A stretch of 11,168 nt of DNA from Betaproteobacteria bacterium (GCA_015655165.1 JAATFN010000287.1:1-11168), one strand, 5' to 3'; shown: positions 1-8,210, numbered from the stretch's first letter. Made by a program: numbers and translations. The notes: a model not told the origin generated them from the sequence alone.

Positions 1-1821
1 CGTGATTCTTTTTGCAATAAATTTCTTGAAATTTTCGAGTTCCCAATTGATTGGAACTCGTTTAAGCACTCCTGTCTCTTTAATATTATTGATGGTGTCT
101 ACCATCCAGAAACGGGTGTCGTTTGCTGGTATAGCTTCTCCACTCGTACAGGAAAATTCCGATTTTGTGCATGTATCCGCATCCAGATGTGGTTGAACGA
201 CACCCGATGGTCCAGGCTGGTTCCAGGATTCATTACTATGCTGAGAAATTGTTTGCGGATATCTTATCGGTGAAGCGGGTGCTGTCAAATTCGCACCAAA
301 CACTTTAGGTGGTAAAAATAAACGGGTAGTGTTGTTACGATCCACAATAGGAATGACACCTAATGGCACCATTGGTGCTTCACCGACCGGAACAACTGAC
401 CAGGATGGTCCTGAGCTTGTGTGGTCATATGCTTGCGGTGTGATGACGACATTCCATCCATATGGAGGCGCCTGCATACTTGTATTTTGAGGCAGAGATG
501 TCTCTGAATGATTGTCGTGATTATGTCTGAAAGGAACAACCGCCATTGGATGATCAGCGGATGCCGGAATAATGCCCAGTGGCATACCTTGTTCAGGAGA
601 TGGGATCAATCCTAAAGGTCCACCAACCAAGGGGAACGGAGACAAATCAATAGGATGTATGATGCTGTGTTGTAAAGTTTCATTTGATGTGCTGTTCGGG
701 TATGTATGGATAGGCAGTGGCACCGATGCCAGAAAATCGTCATTGGTAGTGTGATATTGTGGTGCGATGGCATTGTCATCAGGGAATTCGATATCGCCAA
801 TTTGATTGGCGATTTCTTTGGCAACGTCATCGGGAATGCTGTCATTATCGGATGTATCGTGTTTGACAATATGATGTACACCTTCTTTATGTTCGCTGCC
901 CTGTTCGGTGAGCAGACCGTCATGACGCATATCGAAGTCGTCGGCCTTTAGCATGACTTCGCCATAATCTTTGACACCAACACCGGACTCTGTACCGATC
1001 AAACGGATTTTATTGGCATACATGCCACCCAGTTCGGCGACATCCAGTGCCACGACAGGATGGGTTTCTTTACCGTCGATTTGCCGCAATGCCATGTGTG
1101 CATACGCGACCTTGTTGTTGCCGGTTGCCATGGTGAGTTCTTTTGCCCAGATTTGTGCATTGACCCTGATGCTGCGCGCGATAATGTCTGTTTGGCGCGA
1201 AGCCCTGTCTTGCATGCCTTTCCCTTCAAAATCAATTTGTCCGCCTGTCACCCGGAATGTATCTAAACTACCTGTACTGCCAAAGGCCGGTGTGCCTGTT
1301 GTCAGCATGGTTCTACTGACATTGATCATTGTTAATCCATTGACGGAAATACCATTCGGATTACTGATGACGACATCCGCTTTTCTACCGGCAACTTCAA
1401 TTGCGCCATTCAAAAAGCTTTTCTGGTTACTGACAACTTCATTGAGGATAATGTTGGCAGGGCCGCTATGGGCAAGATTGGGGTTGCCGGAAATTTCCTT
1501 ATGTAATTGCGTATTGGCATTATTTTTATTATTGGAGAGGATGATGCCACTTTGATCAACGTTGAATTGTTTGTATTGATTGTGGGAGACACTAGCCTGA
1601 TTGGGTGTGGCGATTTGTATAACAGCTGCTCCTCTTTCCGGGGCAACAATGGTCGGTTTTTTGCTTGCAGGTGCAATAGGGCTGGCTGTCACTTGTGAAT
1701 AGGCCACTGGATGATGAACGATACCTGATACGACACAGGCAATCATCGTTGTACAGAATAAAAATGGCCGTACGCAAAGAGGTATCGGCATATGAAGTAA
1801 ATCTTGCATAGCAGTTTTCAT
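1..1821 (-). CDS. TPS-family exoprotein (filamentous haemagglutinin N-terminal domain), copy 1, 3' end outside window
   Basis: Reading from ATG at 1821 the frame stays open for all 607 codons to the left edge, so the gene is partial at its C-terminus, not broken. Residues about 12-42 form a hydrophobic leader with a likely cleavage near PVAYSQ. Residues about 55-295 are the TPS secretion domain, with the family landmarks NPNGI (154-158) and LNGAIEVAG. It is clearly paralogous to the next gene: from VVALD at 256 to DDF at 296, 36 of 41 residues are identical. Then comes an acidic stretch and a proline-rich linker with PLVGGPLGLIPSP (397-409), PLGIIP and PLGVIP. Beyond about 505 it no longer resembles its neighbour. 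TPS exoproteins cross the outer membrane through a TpsB porin and act as adhesins, haemolysins or contact-dependent toxins. No good Shine-Dalgarno site precedes ATG 1821; in-frame ATGs at 1809 and 1791 are alternatives. Family assignment is firm; function is unknown. Confidence 0.85.
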   Translation of the reverse strand, partial: MKTAMQDLLHMPIPLCVRPFLFCTTMIACVVSGIVHHPVAYSQVTASPIAPASKKPTIVAPERGAAVIQIATPNQASVSHNQYKQFNVDQSGIILSNNKNNANTQLHKEISGNPNLAHSGPANIILNEVVSNQKSFLNGAIEVAGRKADVVISNPNGISVNGLTMINVSRTMLTTGTPAFGSTGSLDTFRVTGGQIDFEGKGMQDRASRQTDIIARSIRVNAQIWAKELTMATGNNKVAYAHMALRQIDGKETHPVVALDVAELGGMYANKIRLIGTESGVGVKDYGEVMLKADDFDMRHDGLLTEQGSEHKEGVHHIVKHDTSDNDSIPDDVAKEIANQIGDIEFPDDNAIAPQYHTTNDDFLASVPLPIHTYPNSTSNETLQHSIIHPIDLSPFPLVGGPLGLIPSPEQGMPLGIIPASADHPMAVVPFRHNHDNHSETSLPQNTSMQAPPYGWNVVITPQAYDHTSSGPSWSVVPVGEAPMVPLGVIPIVDRNNTTRLFLPPKVFGANLTAPASPIRYPQTISQHSNESWNQPGPSGVVQPHLDADTCTKSEFSCTSGEAIPANDTRFWMVDTINNIKETGVLKRVPINWELENFKKFIAKRIT

Positions 1822-1953
1822 TAACGATTTATAGGGGGTTCAGTGTAGAAATGAAGCCTGATGCTTGCTATGGGATCAATCAGAATTATTTCGTCCGGAA
1901 ATACTGTGTTGACGTTGATGTTGTTACTTTTTGGGGTATAGCCACCGGCATGC

Positions 1954-1987
1954 GTACGATATGACATAAAGTACAATCATGTCGTAC
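1954..1987. repeat. Inverted repeat just downstream of the complete TPS gene
   Basis: GTACGA (1954-1959) pairs with TCGTAC (1982-1987), and ATGA (1961-1964) pairs with TCAT (1977-1980), around a 12-nt loop. The single unpaired position (1960/1981) is T/G on the plus strand and A/C on the minus strand. It begins 8 bases after the stop codon of the 1995-3962 gene. It lacks a T-tract, so it is at best a weak terminator or an mRNA 3' stabilising hairpin. The remaining bases of the 173-bp gap between the two TPS genes show no convincing promoter. Confidence 0.4.
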
Positions 1988-1994
1988 TGTGGCA

Positions 1995-3962
1995 TTAGAA
2001 TTCATCTTTTGGTTTGGGTGAGACTGTCCCCGGTGATCCGCTTCGAATTGGGATTAAGCGTAGTCCTGTAATGCGTTGTTGCGCGTTGTCGAAGACTGTT
2101 TCCAGTGTCTGTCCATGAAAGTCGCTGGTGGCGGTGATGATACCTGAACCGATTGGTGTTGCAAGTAACCTTCTTGCTTCGTTGATATTGCCCTGTGCAA
2201 TATTCATCAGCATCATGATTTCTCTTGTACGTGCCGGATTGACCTGGCTATCGTCTCCGAAATGGTTTAGATAATGCAAAATTGTTGGTGATTGATGAAA
2301 TATGTCCAGATAGTTGGATGTATCCCAATAACGATACGCGTGTTGCACCGTATGATGTGACGTGATCAATGTCGAGTTTGTCGGTGTGACATTGGCCTGA
2401 GCTATTGGTAAGGTAGGTGTTGTGGTGTGTGGTGTAATTCGTACCACACGAAGATTAGGCGGAAAATAAAACCCGACATTTTTGCTATACGGGTTAAAAA
2501 CGGGAATAATGCCAAGCGGCATCGTATCGCGTTTGCCCGGTACAACATACCATTGTTTGTGTTGTGACTGGTTAAATGGCATATGGATATACCATTTGTT
2601 GGATGGTCTAACCGGCGGGTGCACTTGTGTTGATGGTCCCGGTTGTGGTGATTGCGCATCCGGAAAGCGCGTTACACCAATGTAAGGTGCCCCTGATGTC
2701 GATGGTGTAATACCTAGCGGTGCGCCAGGCTGTGGTGAGGGAATGATACCGAACGGACCACCGACTAGGGGCATTGGCGTCACGTCGATTTTTTGGCGCT
2801 TGTTGGCGGGCAGTTGTGCTTGCAGATCATTATCGGTTAATACCGGTAATGTGTCAGACGATGTTGTCTGTCCTTGTAACGATGCAAGTATCGTCGAGTC
2901 GACTGAAGAAATGCTGACGTCGGATAAGTCTGTATCGTTGATTGGTGGTCTTGGCATTTCCGGAAAATTGTCATCATCACTGCTACTTTTATTTCCGCTG
3001 TCAGGTGGCGGTGTATCGGTATTTCGTTTGATGCGACTCGGGCGCTCGATGTTTGTCTCGATCTGTCCATTGTCGCCAACTTGAAAGTCTTCGGCAAAGA
3101 GGGACACTTCGCCATAGTCTTTCACACCGACACCGCTTTCTGTACCGATCAAATGGATTTTATTGGCATACATACCGCCTAATTCGGCAATATCCAATGC
3201 GACAACTGCATTCTTTTCTGTTCCGTTTATGGCCTTGACCTTCAGTGTGTTGTAGTTAACGGTATTGTTGCCTGTGATGGCATGCAGTCGCTCGCCCCAG
3301 ACACGGGCATTGATGCTGATATTGCGGGCAATGATGTCGGTCTGTGTGGCGCCAAGATCTTTTAAGCCGTTTCCGGTAAATGTAATTTGACCTCCTGTTA
3401 CACGCAAATGATCCAGACTACCCGAACCACCAAAAACAGGCCTGCCAGTCGTCAGTGTCGTTCGGGACGCATTGATTGTACTCATGCCATCGATGGTAAT
3501 GCCGTTCGGGTTACTGATGACGATGGCGGCTTTTTGGCCGGCAACTTCGATGGGGCCATTTAAACGGCTGTACTGTGTACTGACGACTTCATTGATGATG
3601 ATATTGGCCGCTTTGCCGTTGGCAAGATGGGGATTACCTGCAATTGCACCATGCAACTGTGTTGTTGCCTGTGCGGCATTATTGGAAAGAATCGCGCCTT
3701 CACGGCCGATATTGAATTGCTGGAACTGGTTGTGCGATACACCCTGATTGTTGGGCGAGACAATGTGTACAACCGGTGCACCGCGTTCGGGTGCGATGAC
3801 CTGGGCTTGTTGACTGTGTGGGGCAGGCTGGTGGCTGATGATTTGCGCCAGACATATCTGGGATGACCACAAGAACGTCGTGGCACATGCGAACCTTGTT
3901 AACCTAAGCCGCAAGCGCCGATGCATAAAAGCATGTTGATAGTCGCCTTTCAAATTTCCCAT
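1995..3962 (-). CDS. Short TPS-family exoprotein (filamentous haemagglutinin N-terminal domain), copy 2, complete
   Basis: The ATG at 3962 is chosen because AAGGA lies six bases upstream; an upstream in-frame TTG at 3992 has no such site. The product is 655 residues. A basic then hydrophobic leader ends near CLAQ (37-40). The TPS secretion domain covers about 55-295, with NPNGI (151-155), IDIAELGG-like core and GTESGVGVKDYGEV. Residues 305-395 are acidic and serine-rich, followed by a proline-rich linker with PLVGGPFGIIPSP (398-410), PLGITP and PLGIIP. Residues about 535-640 form a helix-prone, probably globular C-terminal region that I do not recognise. The protein ends in KDEF. FHA and CdiA relatives are usually thousands of residues with long beta-helix repeats; these are absent here. 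The domain predicts export through an outer-membrane TpsB porin, but none is encoded nearby. An NLS-like PANKRQKID lies at 385-393. Role unknown; a secreted adhesin or host-directed effector is inference. Confidence 0.88.
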   Translation of the reverse strand: MGNLKGDYQHAFMHRRLRLRLTRFACATTFLWSSQICLAQIISHQPAPHSQQAQVIAPERGAPVVHIVSPNNQGVSHNQFQQFNIGREGAILSNNAAQATTQLHGAIAGNPHLANGKAANIIINEVVSTQYSRLNGPIEVAGQKAAIVISNPNGITIDGMSTINASRTTLTTGRPVFGGSGSLDHLRVTGGQITFTGNGLKDLGATQTDIIARNISINARVWGERLHAITGNNTVNYNTLKVKAINGTEKNAVVALDIAELGGMYANKIHLIGTESGVGVKDYGEVSLFAEDFQVGDNGQIETNIERPSRIKRNTDTPPPDSGNKSSSDDDNFPEMPRPPINDTDLSDVSISSVDSTILASLQGQTTSSDTLPVLTDNDLQAQLPANKRQKIDVTPMPLVGGPFGIIPSPQPGAPLGITPSTSGAPYIGVTRFPDAQSPQPGPSTQVHPPVRPSNKWYIHMPFNQSQHKQWYVVPGKRDTMPLGIIPVFNPYSKNVGFYFPPNLRVVRITPHTTTPTLPIAQANVTPTNSTLITSHHTVQHAYRYWDTSNYLDIFHQSPTILHYLNHFGDDSQVNPARTREIMMLMNIAQGNINEARRLLATPIGSGIITATSDFHGQTLETVFDNAQQRITGLRLIPIRSGSPGTVSPKPKDEF

Positions 3963-4110
3963 GGCTGTCCTTAAAAAATAAAAGATTGGCAAAGTGGCAA
4001 GTAGTGTAGAAAAGAATAGCGTGACTAAGATATGAGAAAACTCTCATTAGTGATGACGCTGATGGGAGAGGTATCTGGCTAAAGATTTTTTAGAGAGGTG
4101 TATGATGTGC

Positions 4111-4141
4111 TTGACCTTCCCATTATGGGAATCTTTAGAAT
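4111..4141 (+). promoter_or_regulatory. CueR-regulated copA promoter and operator
   Basis: A -35 element TTGACC (4111-4116) and a -10 element TAGAAT (4136-4141) are separated by 19 bp, the overlong spacer typical of promoters that MerR-family activators twist into register. The spacer holds a perfect 7+1+7 palindrome, TTCCCATTATGGGAA (4117-4131). The CCTTCC...GGGAA layout resembles known CueR operators at copA. With cueR at the end of the same operon, copper-induced autoregulation is the natural reading. Confidence 0.88.
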
Positions 4142-4171
4142 ACTGATTGAAACATTGTTTTTTAAGGATGA

Positions 4172-6652
4172 ATGATGGCGTTAGCTACTGTGAATGGTAC
4201 GGCTGCACACAATGTCAGATTGCAAATTGGCGGTATGACCTGTGCGTCGTGTGTTGCACGCGTGGAAAAAGCATTAAATGCAGTACCGGGTGTCACCAAT
4301 GCCAGTGTGAATATGGCCACAGAAGAGGCATATGTAGAAAGTAATACGACGCTTGATGTGGGTGCTTTGTCCGCTGCTGTGACAAAAGCAGGTTACGAGA
4401 TAAAGTCCACAGAAATTGTGTTGAACATCGAAGGCATGACCTGTGCATCTTGCGTAGGGCGTGTTGAAAAGGCACTGGCCAAAGTGCCTGGCGTTGCTGG
4501 TGTTTCGGTCAACCTTGCCACTGAAAAAGCAACGATACAGGCTTTGTCGACAGTGACAGCGGCAAGTCTTAAAGCCGCAGTAGAAAAGGCCGGTTATCAT
4601 GCCAAGGATGCGACACAAGTCACAACCACAACAGACTCTTTATGGCCTGAATGGCTGCCAATTGCATTAAGTGCATTACTGACGTTGCCAATGTTGTTAC
4701 CGATGATCGCGCAACCATTGGGCATACACTGGATGCCTTCTGGCTGGGCACAATTTTTATTGGCCACACCCGTACAATTCATATTCGGCTGGCATTTTTA
4801 TGTGGCAGGTTATAAGGCTGTGCGCGCTGGTGCCGGTAATATGGATTTGTTGGTTGCACTGGGTACGTCTGCCGCATATGGTCTTTCGCTTTACATGTTG
4901 ATGACACATGGCGGACATGGTGAACCCCATTTGTATTTCGAAGCATCTGCAACTGTCATTACACTTGTTTTATTGGGTAAATGGCTGGAAGTACGCGCCA
5001 AACGTAAAACAGTCGATGCGATTCGTGCATTGAATGCGTTACGCCCGACAATGGCACGTGTGCATCGTGGCAACACTGATATCGACGTGGCGATCGACGA
5101 TGTTGCGCCAGGAGATATTGTGATTGTGCGGGCAGGCGAGCGCATTGCAGTGGATGGCGAGGTAATTGACGGGCAAAGTCATGTCGATGAGTCTTTAATT
5201 ACCGGCGAGAGTTTCCCTGTCCATAAGGTCGTCGGTAACAAAGTGACCGGCGGGGCGATGAATATGGAAGGCGTCTTGCAGGTTAAAACCCTGGTGGTCG
5301 GCGTCGAGACAACATTGTCGCGCATCATCCGTATGGTGGAGTCGGCACAAGCTGGCAAAGCACCGATTCAACGTATTGTTGACAAGGTCAGTGCTGTTTT
5401 TGTACCGGTCGTACTTGTCATTGCCTTGGGCACCTTGATTGGCTGGATGCTTGTCACAGGCAACTGGGAGCAGGCTTTAATCAATGCAGTTACAGTGTTG
5501 GTCATTGCCTGTCCGTGTGCATTGGGCTTGGCAACACCAACAGCGATTATGGTGGGTACCGGTGCGGCAGCGCGTGACGGGATTCTGATCAAAGATGCCC
5601 AGGCACTCGAAGTCGCCCATTTGGTGACTGCTGTAGCATTTGATAAAACTGGCACATTAACAGAAGGCAAACCGTCTCTGGTAGCCGTACATGTGGCTGA
5701 TCAACAGGATGCCGATCAGGTATTGCGTCTTGCCGGCGCATTACAAAAAAACAGTGAGCATCCATTAGCGCATGCAGTCTTGAACAAGTTGAACGCACTT
5801 GGTTTGACGACGCCCGATGCAACAAATGCAAAGGCATTGCCAGGACGGGGACTGGAAGCTACAGTCGATGGGCAGATTCTGGCATTAGGCAGTTCGCGTT
5901 TGTTAAAAGAGCTGTCCATTGATCCCCAGGATCTGGGGGATCAGGCCAAACGTCTGGAAGGTGAGGGGCGTACGATTTCCTGGTTGATTCGTACAGATGA
6001 ACAACCCGCGACGTTACTGGGCCTGTTTGCTTTTGGTGATACAGTGAAAGCATCTGCACAAGAAGCCATCACACGTTTGCATGATCTTGGTATTAAAACC
6101 ATCATGCTCTCTGGCGACAATTATGGCAGTGCCAATGCGGTTGCCAACATACTGGGTATCGATGAAATCGTCGCCGAAGTGCTGCCGAAAGACAAAGTCT
6201 TAAAAATCGACGCGTTACGTGCAAAAGGGTATGTTGTTGCAATGATTGGTGACGGTATTAATGATGCACCGGCCTTGGCTGCTGCTGATGTCGGTATTGC
6301 GATGTCTACAGGTACCGATGTGGCAATGGAAACAGCCGGTATTACTGTCATGCGGGGAGATCCGCGACTAGTCGCAGACGCGATTGATGTGTCACGTCGT
6401 ACCTATAACAAGATCAAACAGAACCTGATGTGGGCATTTCTGTATAACGTCCTCGGCATTCCTTTGGCAGCATTCGGCTTATTAAGTCCGATGATTGCCG
6501 GTGCTGCGATGGCGTTTAGTAGCGTGAGTGTCGTCAGTAATGCGTTATTGTTACGCCGCTGGAAGGCAACGTCTCAAACACCGGCATCGCCGTCTGATTC
6601 CATGCGTGCTATCCAGGCATCTGATTTACCTGATGCGAAGGAACATGGATGA
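4172..6652 (+). CDS. copA: Cu(I)-exporting P1B-type ATPase CopA
   Basis: The protein pumps Cu+ (and probably Ag+) from cytoplasm to periplasm using ATP. All hallmarks are present in 826 residues, normal for a two-HMA CopA. Two N-terminal heavy-metal domains carry GMTCASC (CxxC at 24/27 and 91/94). The actuator loop has TGES (344-347) and the transmembrane metal site is CPC (447-449). The phosphorylation site is DKTGT (D491), the nucleotide-domain HP is at 530-531, and the hinge is GDGINDAP (693-700). The transmembrane residues YN (758-759) and M780xxSS, diagnostic of Cu+ transporters (P1B-1), are also there. About eight membrane helices are expected. AAGGA at 4164-4168 is only 3 bases before ATG 4172 but 6 before ATG 4175, so translation may begin at the second Met. 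The stop overlaps the cueR start by four bases. Confidence 0.97.
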   Translation: MMALATVNGTAAHNVRLQIGGMTCASCVARVEKALNAVPGVTNASVNMATEEAYVESNTTLDVGALSAAVTKAGYEIKSTEIVLNIEGMTCASCVGRVEKALAKVPGVAGVSVNLATEKATIQALSTVTAASLKAAVEKAGYHAKDATQVTTTTDSLWPEWLPIALSALLTLPMLLPMIAQPLGIHWMPSGWAQFLLATPVQFIFGWHFYVAGYKAVRAGAGNMDLLVALGTSAAYGLSLYMLMTHGGHGEPHLYFEASATVITLVLLGKWLEVRAKRKTVDAIRALNALRPTMARVHRGNTDIDVAIDDVAPGDIVIVRAGERIAVDGEVIDGQSHVDESLITGESFPVHKVVGNKVTGGAMNMEGVLQVKTLVVGVETTLSRIIRMVESAQAGKAPIQRIVDKVSAVFVPVVLVIALGTLIGWMLVTGNWEQALINAVTVLVIACPCALGLATPTAIMVGTGAAARDGILIKDAQALEVAHLVTAVAFDKTGTLTEGKPSLVAVHVADQQDADQVLRLAGALQKNSEHPLAHAVLNKLNALGLTTPDATNAKALPGRGLEATVDGQILALGSSRLLKELSIDPQDLGDQAKRLEGEGRTISWLIRTDEQPATLLGLFAFGDTVKASAQEAITRLHDLGIKTIMLSGDNYGSANAVANILGIDEIVAEVLPKDKVLKIDALRAKGYVVAMIGDGINDAPALAAADVGIAMSTGTDVAMETAGITVMRGDPRLVADAIDVSRRTYNKIKQNLMWAFLYNVLGIPLAAFGLLSPMIAGAAMAFSSVSVVSNALLLRRWKATSQTPASPSDSMRAIQASDLPDAKEHG

Positions 6653-7050
6653 AAGCGATGAATATCGGGCAGGCAGCCAAGGCTTCCGGGGTGTCGGCTA
6701 AAATGATCCGGCATTATGAAGAAATGGGCCTGTTTGCGCACCCGCAAAGAACTGAAGCAGGGTACCGTTTATATTCCGAAGACACCGTACATACGCTGAA
6801 GTTTATCCGGCGTGCAAGGGACTTGGGGTTTTCTCTTGAAAAAATCCATGATCTGGTCGGCTTGTGGCTTGACCGGGAACGATCCAGTCGTGATGTACGT
6901 GCGATGGCCAATGCACATATCGCGGTACTCAATACTAAAATTGATGCATTGTTGACAATGAAAGCCACGCTGGAAAAACTGGTGGACTGCTGCCATGGTG
7001 ACGATCGTCCCGATTGTCCGATTCTCGAATCGTTAGCATCCGAAAAATAG
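6649..7050 (+). CDS. cueR: MerR-family Cu(I)/Ag(I)-responsive activator CueR
   Basis: This is a 133-residue dimeric regulator that senses cytoplasmic Cu+ and activates copA. The N-terminal winged helix-turn-helix (about 4-72) has the MerR signature [10 protein letters not shown] and GYRLYS. A long dimerisation helix (about 85-112) follows. The metal loop is C115-HGDDRPD-C123, the Cx7C spacing of CueR. A serine (S80) aligns with Ser77 of E. coli CueR, where divalent-metal sensors have cysteine, which supports monovalent-ion selectivity. An extra Cys114 adjoins the first ligand. The start at 6649 overlaps the copA stop (ATGA), with AAGGA six bases upstream inside copA, so the two are translationally linked; Met4 is a less likely start. 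No clear terminator lies in the 87-bp convergent gap before the next gene. Confidence 0.94.
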   Translation: MKAMNIGQAAKASGVSAKMIRHYEEMGLFAHPQRTEAGYRLYSEDTVHTLKFIRRARDLGFSLEKIHDLVGLWLDRERSSRDVRAMANAHIAVLNTKIDALLTMKATLEKLVDCCHGDDRPDCPILESLASEK

Positions 7051-7137
7051 GAGTCAGGCGGTAAGCATATTGTGATAGGTATTTCTTTGTCATTGGTCAG
7101 GAAGTATTGAAGCGGTTGCTTGCACTACTGGATGCTT

Positions 7138-7998
7138 TTATAAAACATTGACCGGAATTTTGAGATAATGCACACCATTGTCTTCTGCAGGTGGAAAATT
7201 CCCGCCACGAATATTGACTTGGACTGCAGGCAAGATCAATACAGGCATGGAAAGAGTTGCATCTCTTGCCGTACGCATTGCCACAAATGCTGATTCGCTG
7301 ACCGTGTCATTGATATGGATGTTGTGCCGGCGTTGTTGTTCAACAGTCGTTTCCCAGGCAACAGGGCGGTTGTCTGGCGGATAGTCGTGACACATGAAAA
7401 GACGTGTTGCAGCGTCCATACCCAGAATTTTTTTAATCGACCGGTAAAGCGTGGCTGCGTCTCCTCCCGGGAAGTCGCACCGTGATGTTCCGACATCAGG
7501 CATAAACAATGTGTCGCCTACAAAGACTGCATTGCCGACTTTGTAGGCCATACATGCCGGTGTATGGCCTGGTGTGGAAATTGCCGTGATACGCAGGTTG
7601 CCGATTGCAATCGAGTCACCATCATCGAGCAAATGGTCAAATTGTTTGCCATCGGCGATGAAGTCTGCACCCAAGTGGAAAATATCTTTAAATGTGCTTT
7701 GTACACCTGTAATCGCACGGCCTATGGTAACTTGACCACCGAGCTGTTGTTTCAGGTAGGGTGCAGCCGATAGATGGTCGGCATGGGCATGGGTTTCCAA
7801 TATCCAGACAACCCCCAGTTTGTGGGTGCGTATAAACGCAATGATCTTGTCTGCCAACGTGGTGTTTGTTCTGGCGGCCTGATGGTCGTAATCCAGAACC
7901 GAGTCGATGATCGTACAGCTACCCGCAGTCTGATCATAGACCACATAACTGATTGTGCCGGTCACTTTATCGAAAAACGCCTCAACGAAAGCTTGCAT
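7138..7998 (-). CDS. MBL-fold hydrolase, persulfide dioxygenase-like (Blh/ETHE1-related)
   Basis: A 286-residue metallo-beta-lactamase-fold protein. The metal motif THAHADH (69-75: H70, H72, D74, H75) is followed by H145 in TPGHT, D162 in GDT and H204 in CHDY, a complete ligand set. The start MQAFVEAFFD and the C-terminal motif VNIRGGNFPPAEDNGV...YLKIPVN match my memory of the Blh-like family (Xylella/Agrobacterium BigR operons). Relatives of ETHE1 use a mononuclear iron to oxidise glutathione persulfide to sulfite, in the cytoplasm. The ATG at 7998 is preferred because the family begins there, although its Shine-Dalgarno site is weak. An in-frame GTG at 8088 or ATG at 8079 would add about 30 unconserved residues. 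It is divergent from a sulfur-permease operon, which supports a role in sulfide/persulfide detoxification. Substrate is inferred, not shown. Confidence 0.85.
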   Translation of the reverse strand: MQAFVEAFFDKVTGTISYVVYDQTAGSCTIIDSVLDYDHQAARTNTTLADKIIAFIRTHKLGVVWILETHAHADHLSAAPYLKQQLGGQVTIGRAITGVQSTFKDIFHLGADFIADGKQFDHLLDDGDSIAIGNLRITAISTPGHTPACMAYKVGNAVFVGDTLFMPDVGTSRCDFPGGDAATLYRSIKKILGMDAATRLFMCHDYPPDNRPVAWETTVEQQRRHNIHINDTVSESAFVAMRTARDATLSMPVLILPAVQVNIRGGNFPPAEDNGVHYLKIPVNVL

Positions 7999-8040
7999 GA
8001 AAAATGAGAATAATCTGCGTAATGAATTGATAGATGAATT

Positions 8041-8079
8041 TTGATATATGCTTATTTCATGGGGTAATATAATGCCCAT
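8041..8079 (+). promoter_or_regulatory. Candidate promoter of the sulfur operon with an overlapping inverted repeat
   Basis: TTGATA (8041-8046) and TAATAT (8065-8070) are 18 bp apart and make a reasonable sigma-70 promoter. ATGGG (8059-8063) and CCCAT (8075-8079) form an inverted repeat with an 11-bp spacer around the -10 element, where a repressor would block transcription. The assignment is by eye only. It predicts an mRNA leader of about 130 bases before the first permease gene. Confidence 0.4.
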
Positions 8080-8110
8080 TGTGTGCACAACTGCATGCCA
8101 ACATCATAGC

Positions 8111-8135
8111 CCATATTGTCGGTAAAGTAATATGG
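8111..8135. promoter_or_regulatory. Inverted repeat, candidate operator in the divergent intergenic region
   Basis: CCATATT (8111-8117) and AATATGG (8129-8135) are a perfect 7-bp inverted repeat with an 11-bp spacer, the same spacer length as the repeat at 8059-8079. The half-site centres are 18 bp apart, about two helical turns, suiting a dimeric winged-helix repressor. No regulator gene is linked to it inside the window. Confidence 0.35.
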
Positions 8136-8146
8136 CTGGACAGGAG

Positions 8147-8164
8147 GCACGCTGTCAGGCGTGC
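8147..8164. repeat. Small GC-rich hairpin in the permease-operon leader
   Basis: GCACGC (8147-8152) and GCGTGC (8159-8164) are a perfect 6-bp stem with a 6-nt loop. It lies about 35 bases before the Shine-Dalgarno site of the first permease gene. There is no T-tract, so it is not a standard terminator. It may be an operator or an mRNA leader hairpin. Confidence 0.3.
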
Positions 8165-8210
8165 AAAATGGTAGTAGTACGATCGTCCTGATATGGATAA
8201 GGAGAGCGAG

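Noticed and set aside
971..1555. A 194-codon plus-strand open frame opposite the first TPS gene
   Set aside because: The minus strand carries a clear TPS domain over the same bases. A similar antisense frame recurs opposite the paralogue (3472-3747), as expected for a codon shadow.
1..1821. Possible pseudogene status of the first TPS copy, since only short frames appear complete inside the window
   Set aside because: Translating the minus strand from 1821 gives 607 codons with no stop to the edge, so the gene is simply cut by the window.
3963..3992. Upstream TTG start for the complete TPS gene
   Set aside because: It has no Shine-Dalgarno site, while ATG 3962 has AAGGA at ideal spacing and gives a sensible signal peptide.
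4032..4047. ATGAGA-AAAC-TCTCAT inverted repeat between the divergent TPS and copA genes
   Set aside because: A 6-bp stem in AT-rich DNA without T-tract or placement relative to a promoter; chance is likely.
7051..7137. Terminator between convergent cueR and MBL genes
   Set aside because: Only 4-bp stems such as AAGC-GGTT-GCTT could be found, with no following T-run on either strand.
7999..8088. N-terminal extension of the MBL protein from GTG 8088
   Set aside because: It lies in the divergent promoter region, has no ribosome-binding site, and the family normally starts at the MQAFVEAFFD position.
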